Below, in pieces: positions 33,929 through 45,276 of a stretch of 64,000 nucleotides of DNA. How positions within the stretch are numbered: position 1 is the stretch's first letter; each line of letters begins with the position of its first letter. The notes under the pieces are model-generated. The model did no database searches. It saw nothing but the letters and a program-made list of their open reading frames with translations, and was not told where the DNA came from. The DNA is taken from the NCBI GenBank assembly GCA_019973155.2, contig BPQB01000058.1, forward strand, positions 142,862 through 206,861, read 5' to 3'. Both the position numbers and the translations under genes were made by a program. The DNA is from Phanerochaete sordida (lineage: Eukaryota > Basidiomycota > Agaricomycetes > Polyporales > Phanerochaetaceae).

Positions 33929-35977
33929 CTACGGACTATCGAGAGTAACAGAAGTGAAGCGACGGGCTTTAGTCTTCTTTTCGGTCTCAGAGGACGAGTC
34001 CGCACTCTCCTCGACCTCTTCGCGAGCCCTCTTCTTCTTCTTGCCATACTTGTCGAGCGACGAGGCGGAGGCCTTCTTTGCAGAAGCCTTGGATCGGCGG
34101 GCTTCAAGGGCTGCCTCCTGCCAGTCGCAAAGCTGCGCACGAGTCATGGCCTTGAAGCGCACCTTGTGATCGCCTTCAGGGTCATCCCACCACGCCTGCA
34201 AGGCTGGTAACTTGGTGAGAAGCTCTTCGCTGAAGAGCTTGGCATCCGAGTTGAACTGGGAGGGCTTCATACGGAACGCTTTGATGAGTTCGACTTGCCT
34301 GAAGGTCTTGCCGCGGAACTGTCCGGCAGACTTCTCTTCTGTAGCGTCGTAGCGCGGACGTTAGCTGGTAGAGAAGAGGGGAAGAATAAATACGCACTCT
34401 TATTGATCTTGTATCCGCCACCGCTCTGGGCCCAGTCCTTGGCGTTGAGCTTCTCCATGGCGGCGACGATAGCCTTCCTGCGACGAAGAACGTTGATTGC
34501 CTTCGCCGCCTTGGGCCATGGCGTCTTAGGACCATCGAGGAAGCTGTTGAGGTACTTGACGATGCCTTCGAGCTCGTCATCGTCGCTTGAGTCCATGTCG
34601 CTGGTCGGCTCCAACGAGGTCGGCTCGGAACGCTGGGCAAGGGGGCCCGGGACCTCTACGATGTCCGGATCGTGTTCGTCCTCGGGCTCCTGCTTGAAGG
34701 CTGGCTTGACGGCCTTGGAGGGTGGCATGTCTGCGTTCTATGCGCAAGATATTACGAACCGTCGGCTGAGGATGAGCGATGGGCGTACCTTCGGTACCTT
34801 GGAGCTCAGATAGAGCTCGCACACCAGCACAGACCGGTCGCCCTCGGTCTCGCGAAGAGGGAACGAGTTGGGACGGTCAAGCTGCAGAGCGCCGTGCTTC
34901 TTCCCATTGAGAACGTCCTCGACAGTGCCGACGTTCACACGGTTCCCAGATGCCGTCGGGCCCATGCGATAAATCCTACCGCCGCGCTCTGGAGACAATG
35001 TATCAGATCTAAGACGATGGAGCGATAAGATATGCAACTTACCCTTCAGCGGGCTGCTCTGGGCGAGCGCCATGGGAAGGAGGTCGGAAAGGTTTGCCAC
35101 CGTACGCTGCACGCCGTCCACCGTACGCTGCTCAAGGAGGCCTTTGCGTCCAGCAAGCCAGACCTCTTCTCCGGGGGCATTGGCGTTGTCAAAGTCTTGA
35201 AAGCGGATGACAATGTTCGCTGGAAACACACAGATTAATATAATACATTTGACACGGTGTAGACTGTACATACCGCTATTCACCTCCAGCGTCGGTGCGC
35301 TGTTCCTCTTAGGGGTAGTAGGAGCCTTCTTCGGACAGCTGGCAAGCTTGTCCAGTTGATCCATAGCGGTATCGGTACCATTGGAACTGGGAGGGGCCGG
35401 GGAGCTTTTGTCGCTGATATCCGAGGTATCAGGGCTCTTGCCTCGCTCATCTAGCACATCAAGGTTAGCATGAGTGTTCCTTGGATGCATACTAAGGATC
35501 TGACCGTTGAAAATCTCGTTCTGCGGCAGAACGTCGGCCGACAGGGGCACATGTTGAGGTGGCGGGTCCGCTGTGATACCTTCCTCGTACAGCTTCTTAG
35601 AGGCCCTGTAGGTCAAGCGTTAGCGGTACGTTGACGCTATATCGGACGGTGACGCACCCTGTGGGGGCCTTGTCGCCCTTGCTCCCCTCTTCGTCGTCCT
35701 CCTTCGCCTTGTCTGCGCTAGTTTTGGCGCCATCTTGACCAGAAGCCGGTCTGCCGGTCCCTTCAGCTCCAGGGCGGTAGGTGACAAGCTTCTGCCAGTC
35801 GGGGTTGGCGCAGACACGTTCCTGGTTGTTCTTAACGAAGGTCTTGATGGCGGCGATATAGTCTTCTTTGATGCGAGTCGATTTTACATCTTCTGTGATG
35901 CCCAGCTTCTCAGCTATGTTGACCAAGGACGGCTTGCGCCGTGACTTGTTCACGGGCCCAGTAAGGACGTTCGACAT
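33929..35977 (-). CDS. Lysine-rich, SAP-like partner protein of the KDZ-type element
   Basis: Unrecognised protein encoded upstream of the transposase on the same strand, within the same TIRs. Six exons fit (35977-35658, 35605-about 35274, 35219-about 35042, about 34990-34790, about 34736-34397, about 34340-33929). The N-terminus (SRRKPSLVNIAEKLGITEDV, then ADYIAAI-like helix KEDYIAAIKTFVKN) resembles a SAP-type DNA-binding helix pair. The middle has Ser/Pro/Asp-rich linkers and IRFQDFDNANAPGEEVW. The C-terminus has WDDPEGDHKVRFKAMTRAQL followed by a KYGKKKKRAREEVEE basic-acidic tail, likely nuclear. Being inside the element suggests a role in DNA binding or transposition, which is inference. 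Exon joins in the middle are less certain. Confidence 0.6.
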
Positions 35978-36890
35978 CGATGAAGCGTAGTGAGAGAGGC
36001 AGAGAAGCGGGGAGTCCGGGAGAAAAAGACTGACCTTGGTCTTTTATGTGCTGACCGCTTTAGCACGATACTTGTCACGCTTCTAGGCATGAATGACTAC
36101 CTTACTGTGTTCTGGCTGTAGATGCGGTTTGCCTCGCACGTTCTATAGCACAGATAGATACACAAGACCATGCGCATATATCTATAGAAACTCAGAATGC
36201 CATGGCGTGGTCCAGGAGGCCAAAATTGCGTTAGAGGTACAAAGGCATTTGGCCGGGTACATACCTTAAAAGTGCGATTTACGGCAGGATACGTATTTTC
36301 CGCCGGAGCGACTGCCGCATATAGTCATATCGTGCAGAAAACGTGGAGTCTGAACCGCCAGATCCAGGTCTTAAATAGGGGCCTGAGCTGCCTCTTCGAC
36401 GAGAGTCAGCCAAAGTGGGAAATCATGTCACACAATGTGACCAGCCGTCACCCACGTCATACTGCCGTCTCGTACAATGCGACGGTGCACAGCAGACATA
36501 GCTGTATGTCTGTGAGGCTCGCCAAGAGACGTAAGGTATGGCTGCAGCGCAGCGGCAGCCGTTGTACGCTAGCAAAGGTCAGTGGCACCCACCGGGCATG
36601 GGAACAGTGCACACCGTCGACGATTTCCGTACGCTGCTGGGTAACGATGTATACTGATAGGCAACGTTGCTACTCACCGTTGCATCCTGCAGCTCATTGA
36701 TGCACGGAGGTAGCTAGTGAAGGCCAGTGGAAGCCAGTGAGTGACAAACAATGGCAGCCAGCGGTGCGCGCCATCAACCCAGCGCGGCCCAGCCAAATTT
36801 GGCAGGCCTCACCGGTGAACACCGGCGACTGCCGCTGGACATTGGCGGACACTGAAGTTGCAAGTCCCGGGCTTATAACTCATCCCTCCC

Positions 36891-38203
36891 GCCTCCTCGG
36901 CCGACCTCGACCAGAAGAACGCAGGATATCTCGGACCGGAATTCCGGCACTTTGCGCGGCGAGCGCACTGCCGTGGCTACGTGCCAAGTCCCGAGATCGG
37001 AGTCACTGGCACCTGCTCGCGTGCGAGGCCTTCCTGTGCGTATTTCCAACCACGTGATGCGTTGACCCAGAACCTGCGGGATTAGTTTGAGGACAGCTAT
37101 TATTGTGCGGTGCGCTGCGGGTGACAAGGCTTGGGGTCAGCCAGTGCGGATCTTCGAGCGCAGGAGTACGTTCAATTTGTACTCTAGTCATTCTCGAAAG
37201 GCTGAATGACAGCAACTCTATAACAATAGACCCGCACCTCACGCTCGCGCACGTGCTTTCAAACTCGCGGCAGGCGGTCGCGATGCCGCAGAAGCCGCTC
37301 GAAGTTGAAGCGATGGGCCCAGCGCGAGTGGGATTTCACAATCACCTCCACCGACGAGTTCCGCGCGCTTCGCGGCCAGCCTCCCTGTCCCGCACATCCG
37401 CCTGCTTTCTATTTGAATGAGTATATTTGCGCTTCCCCAGACGAGCTCCGCATGTCTCGGGGTCAGCTTCCCTGTCCTGCGCCTCCGCCTGTCTTCTATT
37501 TGGACGAGTATATCCGCGCCTGCCGTGCTGCCACCGGGCAAATGAGATGCAGCGCCCGTGAGTTACCTGCTACCCTTGCGCAGCTGCCAAATCACTCACA
37601 GTCTCTTGCAGTGCGATGGGGTGCTGTACTAGAAGTGGAGAAGGTTCGGTGCGTGTTCTGCGGCTATCTCATTTCGCAGTAGGTATCAACCCTACGGACT
37701 GCCTGGTGACGCTGCGAGTGATAAGCTCGCATATACGGCAGTGATTTACTTTGATGTATTACGCTGAAGCTTGGCCACGGTTTTCGATGCTCCGGTGCTC
37801 AATTCCCCCCTGCTTCCCAGTCCTTGCCGCCCTCCACAAGCTGGCTCAAATGGCCTTCAAACACAAGACCAAAGGTGCGCGGCTAAGAGTTGCACCCAGC
37901 CATAGCACGCTAATACTAGCTCTCCAAGAAGGGGCAAGCTTCTGTATAGACCTACGCTCGGAGAGCTGCAGATACACCAACGTCCGCGATCAGCGCGCTA
38001 TCTTCGTCTGTGATGGGATGCCTGCTCGTGGTGGTGCGAGTCGCGACGCCGGAACAGATGCATTAGAGCTGATATCTCGCGTAGATCGGCGACGCGGAAA
38101 GCGTGGAAGCGTGCGCGACCTGCGGCCCGGTGCGTCAGGCTACAAAACTGCTCGCTAGAAGAGCGCGGCAGGATCCGTTCGTTATACCATTGCTCAGGCG
38201 AAC
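36891..38203. other. Intergenic region between the KDZ-type element and copy H
   Basis: 1.3 kb with no recognised gene. It contains a two-copy 87 bp tandem repeat within an open frame (37356-37525). No convincing TATA box was seen before copy H. Confidence 0.45.
37356..37525 (+). repeat. Two-copy 87 bp tandem repeat in an open frame
   Basis: The unit starts at 37356 and again at 37443. Translated on + it gives GQPPCPAHPPAFYLNEYI and GQLPCPAPPPVFYLDEYI. The spacing is a multiple of three and several differences are synonymous, but there are also many amino-acid changes. The surrounding open frame (to 37682) has no ATG near its start. It may be an exon of an unknown gene. Confidence 0.55.
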
Positions 38204-39904
38204 ATGGCTACACCACCCGCCGAGCTGCAGGACATCAGAGATGCGTACGACGTCTTCACTTGGCAGCTTCGTGTGCCGCGTCTGATATGTGAGATGTAGC
38301 GTCACGGACTACTATATCGCCTGCTCGCTATTCGGTGCGCTCTTCAAAGAGCATGTCCTGGCCGGGCCTCGCTGACGCACGTTTCTAGCCTTGATGGTGT
38401 ACGAGTACATCACGACGTTCGACCAAGAGGTCGCCGTTGTCTGGGGGCGGAAGTTCTCTGCCACATCGGTCCTGCTGCTGGGAAGCCGTTGGCTCATGGT
38501 TGTGTTTGCATACCTCGTGTTTTACCCCGGGCCCGCCAAGTGTAAGTTCCCGGATATTCGGCTGGCATCGTCTCATCCAACTAACGCCTATACCCAGACG
38601 TCATATCACCGTTGCTCTCTGACGCTCAGGCTGACGCTCCAGGGACAATCTGCAAGCTGTCGCGACGAGTTCACAGCGCTCGGGGCCATCTTTATCACCG
38701 TGCTGATCGTCGTCCCGCGTGAGTGCTGCTGAGCCCTGCTACACGTCGTCTGACTGGCTGCCCCAGTGTTCTCCGCTCTGCGCGTTTACGCCATATGGAA
38801 AGCGTCGAGCTGGAGCTATGTGTTCTTCTTCAGCACGCTCCTGCTCGGACTTGCCCCAGTGGGCGCAAACGTCGTGCGTTTCGTCGCTGAGCATCACCCC
38901 GCTATTGTCCCAGGATGCGTGTGTGCTGATTCAATGGCAGTTCGGCTGGGTCCGGACGGAGATATCATACGTCGACGTCCCCGTGCTGCAGAGCCAGTGC
39001 GTCTACTCCATCAACGTCTCGCAGACGCACAGACAAGAGTATGTCAAGAGGTGTAGCTGCGTGAGGCAATGTTGATCTCTTCTCGCAGATGTACGTCCGT
39101 CTACAAACCTCTGCTCGACGGAGCTCAACAGGCCGTGTAGTGCTGTACATCACCCGAGGCTCGGCAATCACCTCCGACCTGTTAGTCCTGGTGCTTACCT
39201 GGGCCAAGACGTTCGGCCATTTCAGAGAGATGCAGCGGCTCAACATCGGCTCCTCCGTCTCCTCCATTCTTATTAAAAACGGTATGGACATCTCGTCTCT
39301 GTACAGCTCATGGACGCTCATGCCTATTCCAGGGACCATTTATTTCATGTACGCCGAGAATAACTCTATTCCCTCATGCGCTAGACCGATGACATCGCGC
39401 TTTGTAGTGCACTTCTCTGCATCAACATCCTGCAGCTCGTGACCTATAGCAGTAACGCGGTGGTAGGCACGCCACTTCCCACACCAGCCAAAACACTGAA
39501 CGCGAAGCACTGTCCCAGTCGAACTACGCCGAAAACTACCTCCAGCTACTGGTACATCAGTCTCCTCCATGCAAGACCAGTGCTGACGACCGCGCCTGTC
39601 CCAGCCCCTGCTTCTCATCGAACGCTTCATGCTGAACCTCCGACGGCTCAGCCCCGGTAGCAGTACCGGCTACTCCGAGTCGCACCCGACCGCGCTGTCC
39701 TCCGTAGATTTCAGAGCCCCATCGGGCCTGTTCGGCGACCTCGGCGAGCCGCTGGAGCATGGACAGTCGCTCGACGTCGACGAGGGCGGCGGCGGCGATG
39801 CTAGCACAGGCGCTGCCGAAGACGACCTGGAATATTCGTTGCAGGATGCGGAGGCTGGACGGAATGGAGTGGCGTCACCTGTGGAGGCGGATGACGCAGC
39901 TTGA
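38204..39904 (+). CDS. DUF6533 seven-helix membrane protein, copy H
   Basis: DUF6533 family membrane protein. It opens MATPPAELQDIRDA, and a 35 nt second exon follows. The core exon (about 38390-38541) reads LMVYEYITTFDQEVAVVWGR, then LLLGSRWLMVVFAYLVFYPG. Later exons: FSALRVYAIWKASSWSYVFFF, TRGSAITSDLLVLVLTWAKTF and SSILIKNG (LIKNG instead of LLRDG). The tail has LIERFMLNLRRL (Glu for Gln), LFGDLGEPLEHG, and a Gly/Asp-rich end. The putative 2 nt exon is AT at 39089-39090 and the 16 nt microexon is 39333-39348. Unlike its relatives it has no clear TATA box 45-90 bp upstream. Frame intact. Function unknown. Confidence 0.83.
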
Positions 39905-40486
39905 GAGAGGATGCAGCCTGTAAGCTGCGGGATGTGTGCGGAGATGCGGTACGTGCCGCGACTATTTGCCTCCCTCAGCGTGCAGCTGACTCGTCAGTCA
40001 GCGCCCTGTATCCGCTACTGCCCTGACGTACGCAATTCAGAGCGCGTACATGTCGTATATGAAAGCCGAATATGATTGCTATCTCCTGATGCTATGCCAG
40101 GCACGCGTCGAGGACATAGGGTGGTGCGGAAATCAATAATCGAGGGCGGCAATCCGGCCTCGCGCGGCGTATTTTGAAAATGTCATGCAGATTTTTACTC
40201 ATCGCATCCTTAGGTCCTCCTGACCATCTGCAATGCGATTCAGTCCGCTTGCATACATCTTCAAGCCGTAGAAGAGCTGGACTACGCTGATACTGCCGCA
40301 GATAGCACTGACGGCGGACCACGTATGGCTCGCAGCCCAGGGCCGCTCCCACAAGCATCAAACGTTGACTGATCCGCGAAATAGGCGCAGAAATTGAGAA
40401 GGCCCTGGCTCATATCAGACGATCCGGTTACGTTCTTTGGGGATAGGATCTCACGCCTCTCCGGTGCCCGGAGGCGCCGTTGCTCA
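39905..40486. other. Intergenic region between copies H and I
   Basis: About 0.6 kb. Nothing recognised. Confidence 0.5.
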
Positions 40487-40492
40487 TATATT
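40487..40492 (+). promoter_or_regulatory. TATA box of DUF6533 copy I
   Basis: CATATATTG; TATATT lies 43 bp before the ATG at 40530. Confidence 0.5.
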
Positions 40493-40529
40493 GTGCCTGC
40501 ATGGATGAACGCGAATTAAAACAGCAGTC

Positions 40530-42159
40530 ATGGCAGACTCCACGGAAGAGACACGACTCGCATTCGAAGCGTTGTGAGTGTCGGACCATCACGAATTACA
40601 TACACTCGCTGTGGCTAACCCTGATATCAGCTTAGCTAGCGATTATACGGCGTGCGCACTGACAAGTACATATTTTTGGTCGCAATAAGCGGTCCCACGC
40701 ACCGCTCACGCGCCCCACAGGTCTTGTCTGCTATGAGTACATCATCACCTTTTGCCAAGAGATAGACTGCGTGTGGAAGCGGCCGTTAAACGCTACCTCG
40801 CTGCTGCTCCTCTCGACGCGCTGGGTCATGGTAGTCAGCCAGCTCCTCTGGCACCCTGTGTCAAGCGATTCCCAGTGTACGCTCTATCATGTCTAGTACA
40901 AGACGAGAATTCAGACTGACCTCGCTCGACGCATCGCCAGACGTCACGTCCGTTCCTCCTTGCCGAGCTCTGTTTCACCAGGGACGAAAACTGCTTTACA
41001 GGTGCCAGCTATGGGCCTATGTGAACTACACCCTCATTCTAGTGACGTGGGCCCAGATTGCCTGTAAGCTCGCAGGTCTTCGCCTTCAAACCGTCTGACA
41101 GAGAGCCGCAGTATTCTCTGGGCTGCGAGTATACGCGATTTGGCGCAGGTCCAGCTTTCGCTACCTCATTTTTCTGACGGTCGTTGGCTTTGGCTGCATC
41201 CCTATAGCCACGAACTCGGTACGTCATGCTCGTGGCTATATCCCTCTGCCATTGAACCAGCAGCTTCCTGCCAGTTCGCACTGTCTCGTATCCAAGCAGT
41301 CTACGAGGGTTCACCTATTGGCAACTGCGCGGATGTTGTAAACGTCTCGGACAGTATGAACACCATGTATGTCGCCGGTGTAGTGACCTCAGCACAGCAG
41401 AACTGACCACGTGTTTATCAACCGCGCAGAAGTGCGTATGACCGCGCCTTACTCCCTGGGATCGCAATGACGCGCTCATTCGCAGTGCTATACCTGACAA
41501 GAAGCAGCGTGATTGCAGCCGACGTGCTGGTTCTCGTCCTGACATGGATCAAAACATTCGTACACTGGCGTCAGCTGCGCCAGATCGGTATCAAGCACTC
41601 AATTTCGGCCCTGCTCCTTCGTGACGGTATTTACACCTCCCTGTCTACCGTATCGATATGCACCTGATACAGGGGCACGAAAATAGGCACTGTGTATTTT
41701 TCGTCAGTCATTATATCCCTGGCCGTGCAGAACGCACTACTCACACACGTTGAAGAATACTCTTAGCCCTGAACGTCACACAAATTCTGACTTACGTCCT
41801 ACCAAGCGCAAATGTGGTGTGTCACAGCTATATATTACCGCGTAGCTCCTCGTTCAAGTCATTTACAGGCTCCAGACATCACCAGCGCTCTACTAATTAC
41901 CATGGTGCGTGCCAGGTACAAGGCTATGGTCCTCAGACTCATTGCGTCCTCGCAGCCACCCGTACTCATTCAGCGGTTCATGCTGAACCTGCGATCATTC
42001 GATATCTGTGCAGACCTGTCTACATCAGGCGATCATCGTCTTTCCGCGGACCTGTCAGTGCAATTCAGGAGACCGAGTAGCTTCCTAGGGAATATTGGGG
42101 AGTCTGTGGATATCGGTGAAGATGGCGAGGGCATAGCTGATACAGAATATCGGGAGTGA
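40530..42159 (+). CDS. DUF6533 seven-helix membrane protein, copy I
   Basis: DUF6533 family membrane protein, opening MADSTEETRLAFEAL. The core exon (about 40722-40877) reads VCYEYIITFCQEIDCVWKRP, then LLLLSTRWVMVVSQLLWHP; Cys replaces the Asp of the usual TFDQE. Later exons: FSGLRVYAIWRRSSFRYLIFL, TRSSVIAADVLVLVLTWIKTF and ALLLRDG. The tail has LIQRFMLNLRSF and FLGNIGESVDIG. The putative 2 nt exon is AA at 41430-41431, with ACTGAC and AATGAC branch-like motifs in the flanking introns. The 16 nt microexon is 41687-41702. Frame intact when so spliced. Function unknown. Confidence 0.82.
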
Positions 42160-42237
42160 TTGTAGCATAAGTGGCTATATTGCTGCCTATGGCCGAAATG
42201 CAGTGTCATCGTCATATAGCTAGCCAAAGTCCCCATA

Positions 42238-42845
42238 TCATAAACTCGTCTTCCCAATGTCCTGACTGGTAGCGAACAGAACATCGATTCCAGAACCGTA
42301 TACAGTCGCGATAAGCACTCCGTTCTGCTCCATATTGATGACAGCCCCGCTGCCGGGCTCCGCTTGCGCCCTCGCCGTGCTCATCGCCACGGCGCCCGTG
42401 ATGCCGAGCCAGCCAAAGCTTGCGAAGGGCACGAGCGCGCCTTCCTCCTCGAAATTCCTCGGCGATTTGCTCCGCGTCCTGCTGGCAGAGCGAGCTTGGG
42501 CTCTGGATGTCCACCGAGACGGTCTGGCCGATGTTAGTGTTCTCGATTGTCGCGGTGCCCGACGTTCGGCTCCACTGGGCGTTTGTCGACCACGCACCTG
42601 CAGTAGACGTCGAGCTTCGGTGCCGCGACGAGGCTCGCGCGGAAGCTCGCGCCCATGCAGTGCGTTGCCAGTCGATGCCGAGCTCCTGTCCGATTGTCGC
42701 GCATTGTCCATAGGATCCCAACAGCTCCATAGCGCGCCGGGATACTTCGCGAGCCAACACATGGCGTTGACTGGTGCGCGGGCTGCGCTCGAGACGACGA
42801 TTGCCCTTCTCGCTGTCGAGTTCGAGACATCGAAGAAGCCGTCTG
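42238..42845 (-). pseudogene. Chimeric relic: oxidoreductase fragment joined to G1 peptidase fragment
   Basis: On the minus strand, 42845 to about 42605 matches an internal exon of the MDR oxidoreductase at 54.4 kb: FFDVSNSTARRAIVVSSAAR, LAKYPGA, then after a frameshift FRASLVAAPKLDVY. From about 42580 to 42238 it continues as the end of a G1 peptidase: SGTATIENTNIGQTVSVDIQ, SLCQQDAEQIAEEF, a frameshift, then FASFGWLGITGAVAMSTARA and so on to the last residues KTSL. Both parts have lost frame, so no product is expected. The join is at similar sequence in the two genes (about 42575-42605). The oxidoreductase piece begins at an exon boundary of its intact relative. Confidence 0.85.
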
Positions 42846-42850
42846 AGTCG

Positions 42851-45230
42851 TGATTCAGTACAAGCCAAACGTGACGCGCACATACGCACCGACGATGCAT
42901 GTGGTAAAGCGTGCGCATCGGGGTGGAGCGTGCGCATCGGGGTCAGAGAAAAGCTACATGTTTATGCTTTCTAAGCACGCACAGGCCATTGCAAGAGGCT
43001 TTAGCAGGGCGATGGTTGCCGGTATCGCAGCCCTGACGAAGTCCTTGACCACAGCTTGGTCACGACCGCAGTGCGCTGTCAGATCGAAGCCCTTCCGCTG
43101 GCGCGAATCTCTGTAGCATGTACACGGTATCACTTGCGGACACACATGTCAGCATCTCATCTTCATCGGATCCAATTCACTACGTGCCTATGAACCCGCA
43201 GATCGTCAGGGCTGCTGCACTCAGCTGTCTTGGCGACGACGCCTAGGCCAAAGCTGTGCCTCAGATGGGCAACCTGGACAAACACTAAATTCCCCAGCCC
43301 AGTTTCACCAGCGGTGCGAGTTGCGTGTAGGTTACCAGATCAAAGGTCTAGCAACAGTTTGCTTGCGGTTACTTGCGATCGCGGCCTAACTAGCCGCGAA
43401 GGTGCGAGGGTCTTTGTCAGGAAGAAAACGCGTGGATTTTGAGGACAACGTGATCCGCGGCGTGTCCTGGATTCTGTGGGGCCTTCGTTTAGGGCACTAC
43501 TCGTGGAGGCTTCCTCATTGTATGATCTATCACAGCATCTGCGCTCGCTGGGCACAAGGTCAGAATATGGCGACCAAGCATGAGGTAGGCATTGAAAAGG
43601 CTTGGATATTCAGGGTTAACGAGATGTCGTCGGCGTGCAATGTGGTCAACTACGGAGTTTCGCGTCTGTGATGTGGCGAAGCTCAGACGATGTCACGAAT
43701 TGAGAGCGTTCATACGCACCTAGATCCCTCTCTGTCCCTCCCGCGCTACATGTGAGGTCACCTATCTGTCTTCCAGCATAGCTTGGATCGCCGAAAGGCA
43801 CCGTATGACGTAAAAGCAGCAGCTACGGCATCGGTAGCGGTTGGTACGCTCCTTGGGTTGCTAAGGCTCCTCCCGGATGTTCAGGGTCCTCGCACTGCCT
43901 TGTGATGAGGGAGAACGACCGACCCAGCGATCGTATGAGAACAGGATGCGCCTCTATGCGTTACGATCAAAGATAGGTGGATGTGTTGACCAAGTATATG
44001 AGAGAGGTGGTGGAAGGAAGATAAGGTCAAGCGACGAAGGCTGGCAGATGTTGTGGCGTGGGAGAAGCGGGTACCCGGCACATTGCATCATGTCCACGTT
44101 GATAACATCGCCTCCATCGCTCCAGTGGTGCGTCCATGGCCTAAGTTATGGTTGAAAGTAGGTAAAAACATCAGTCAACGTCTCATGGCCAGAAGCGTCC
44201 TTGCAACGCACGTGTCTATATCATGCGTTTGTGCTTGACAGCTTGGTGGCTAGGAACAGTCAGCACATGGACGCCTGCATGTTTGCGCATTACTTGTTGA
44301 ATTACGCGTACGGCACATACCTTCCGAATCAACGACCTTCGTAACGCAATTTACCTCACGCGGAGCGCACTGGAACCATGCGTGTTGCACGCTGTCCACG
44401 GCCTTCAAAGTGGAGTCGCAGCAGATCACGCGGTTGTGTCAGAACCCGCGCTGGCTGTGTGGCGGTCAAATGTTGCTAACTGCGTCGGGCAATATTTTTC
44501 GAAATAGAGTTTGTTTTCATTGGACTGGGTAGGCCTTGGCTGATATGCGCGACTCAGTACTGTACCCCAAAACGTCAGAGAATCTCCCACAGTCCTGCAA
44601 GGAGGGAGATTCGCGAGCTGGATCTGGCTTTCCTCAAATCCCGCCACTCACATGCATCGATGCTCTCGATTCCTCCTGCGAGAAGGTAAGTCCTTTCGGC
44701 AGAGATGAGAAGCACGATGTGGTCTACGGGCGCTGGGCTAAGTTCTCCGGAATAGCCTTATCAGATCCTTACAAGATATGGCATACGCGCACCCTCTTCA
44801 TTTACAGTGTCTTCGGACCGCAAAGTCCCACGTTCACTACGGATAATTCCTCGTCCGCATGGTATAGGTACTCTACCGCAAGATTGTGCCCGCGGCGCAT
44901 CTTCCAGAGTGCTCGCCTCGACGCTCGAGGATGGGAACATTGAAGCGTTAGCAGGTATACTACGGCGCCCATACAACGTCCGCAACGTTCCGGTCCGCCG
45001 CTACCGCATCTTCTCATCATAAAACCAGTGTGATCGCTCGCAGGTCGTCCCGCAATCTTCACTGTCAAATGTGCCGTCAGATTGTGGAGATCCGTTCTTC
45101 TCCGCTTGGTCGTAGAGCACGACGGTATTCTGATGTCGCGAGGGCGTGCATTTACTCAGCGCTGGGACGAACGGTCCAGCGCGGAGGATTGTGCAATCGT
45201 AGACGCCAGAAAGCGCAATCCCACAGCGCA
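42851..45230. other. 2.4 kb gene-poor region
   Basis: Several short frames with no recognisable motif. No repeat or RNA gene was supported. Confidence 0.5.
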
Positions 45231-45235
45231 TATAA
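45231..45235 (+). promoter_or_regulatory. TATA box of DUF6533 copy J
   Basis: CATATAAC; TATAA lies 46 bp before the ATG at 45277. Confidence 0.55.
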
Positions 45236-45276
45236 CCTGGATCTGTTCTGCGTTTCAGGCAATCCATACACCCACC

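Larger units (their letters stand above)
31084..36890. mobile_element. Complete KDZ-type DNA transposon with TIRs and target duplication
   Basis: The body runs from 31093 to about 36881 (5.8 kb). It is flanked by a direct 9 bp repeat ATCCCTCCC at 31084-31092 and 36882-36890. The ends are imperfect inverted repeats: AGTAATATGCCCGGGA on the left matches AGTTATAAGCCCGGGA on the reverse complement of the right, and similarity continues through GCAAC, about 20 of 24 positions. Subterminal sequence has short repeats of AGTGAGGCTC type on the left and AGTGGAAGCC type on the right. It encodes two minus-strand genes, a transposase and a lysine-rich partner. An 8-9 bp target duplication fits the KDZ/Zisupton group as described in the literature. 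Confidence 0.82.

Noticed and set aside
33929..35977. TET/JBP-type oxygenase as cargo of the KDZ-type element
   Set aside because: Such genes are known companions of fungal KDZ elements, but no His-x-Asp iron-binding pattern is visible here; the protein is SAP-like and lysine-rich.
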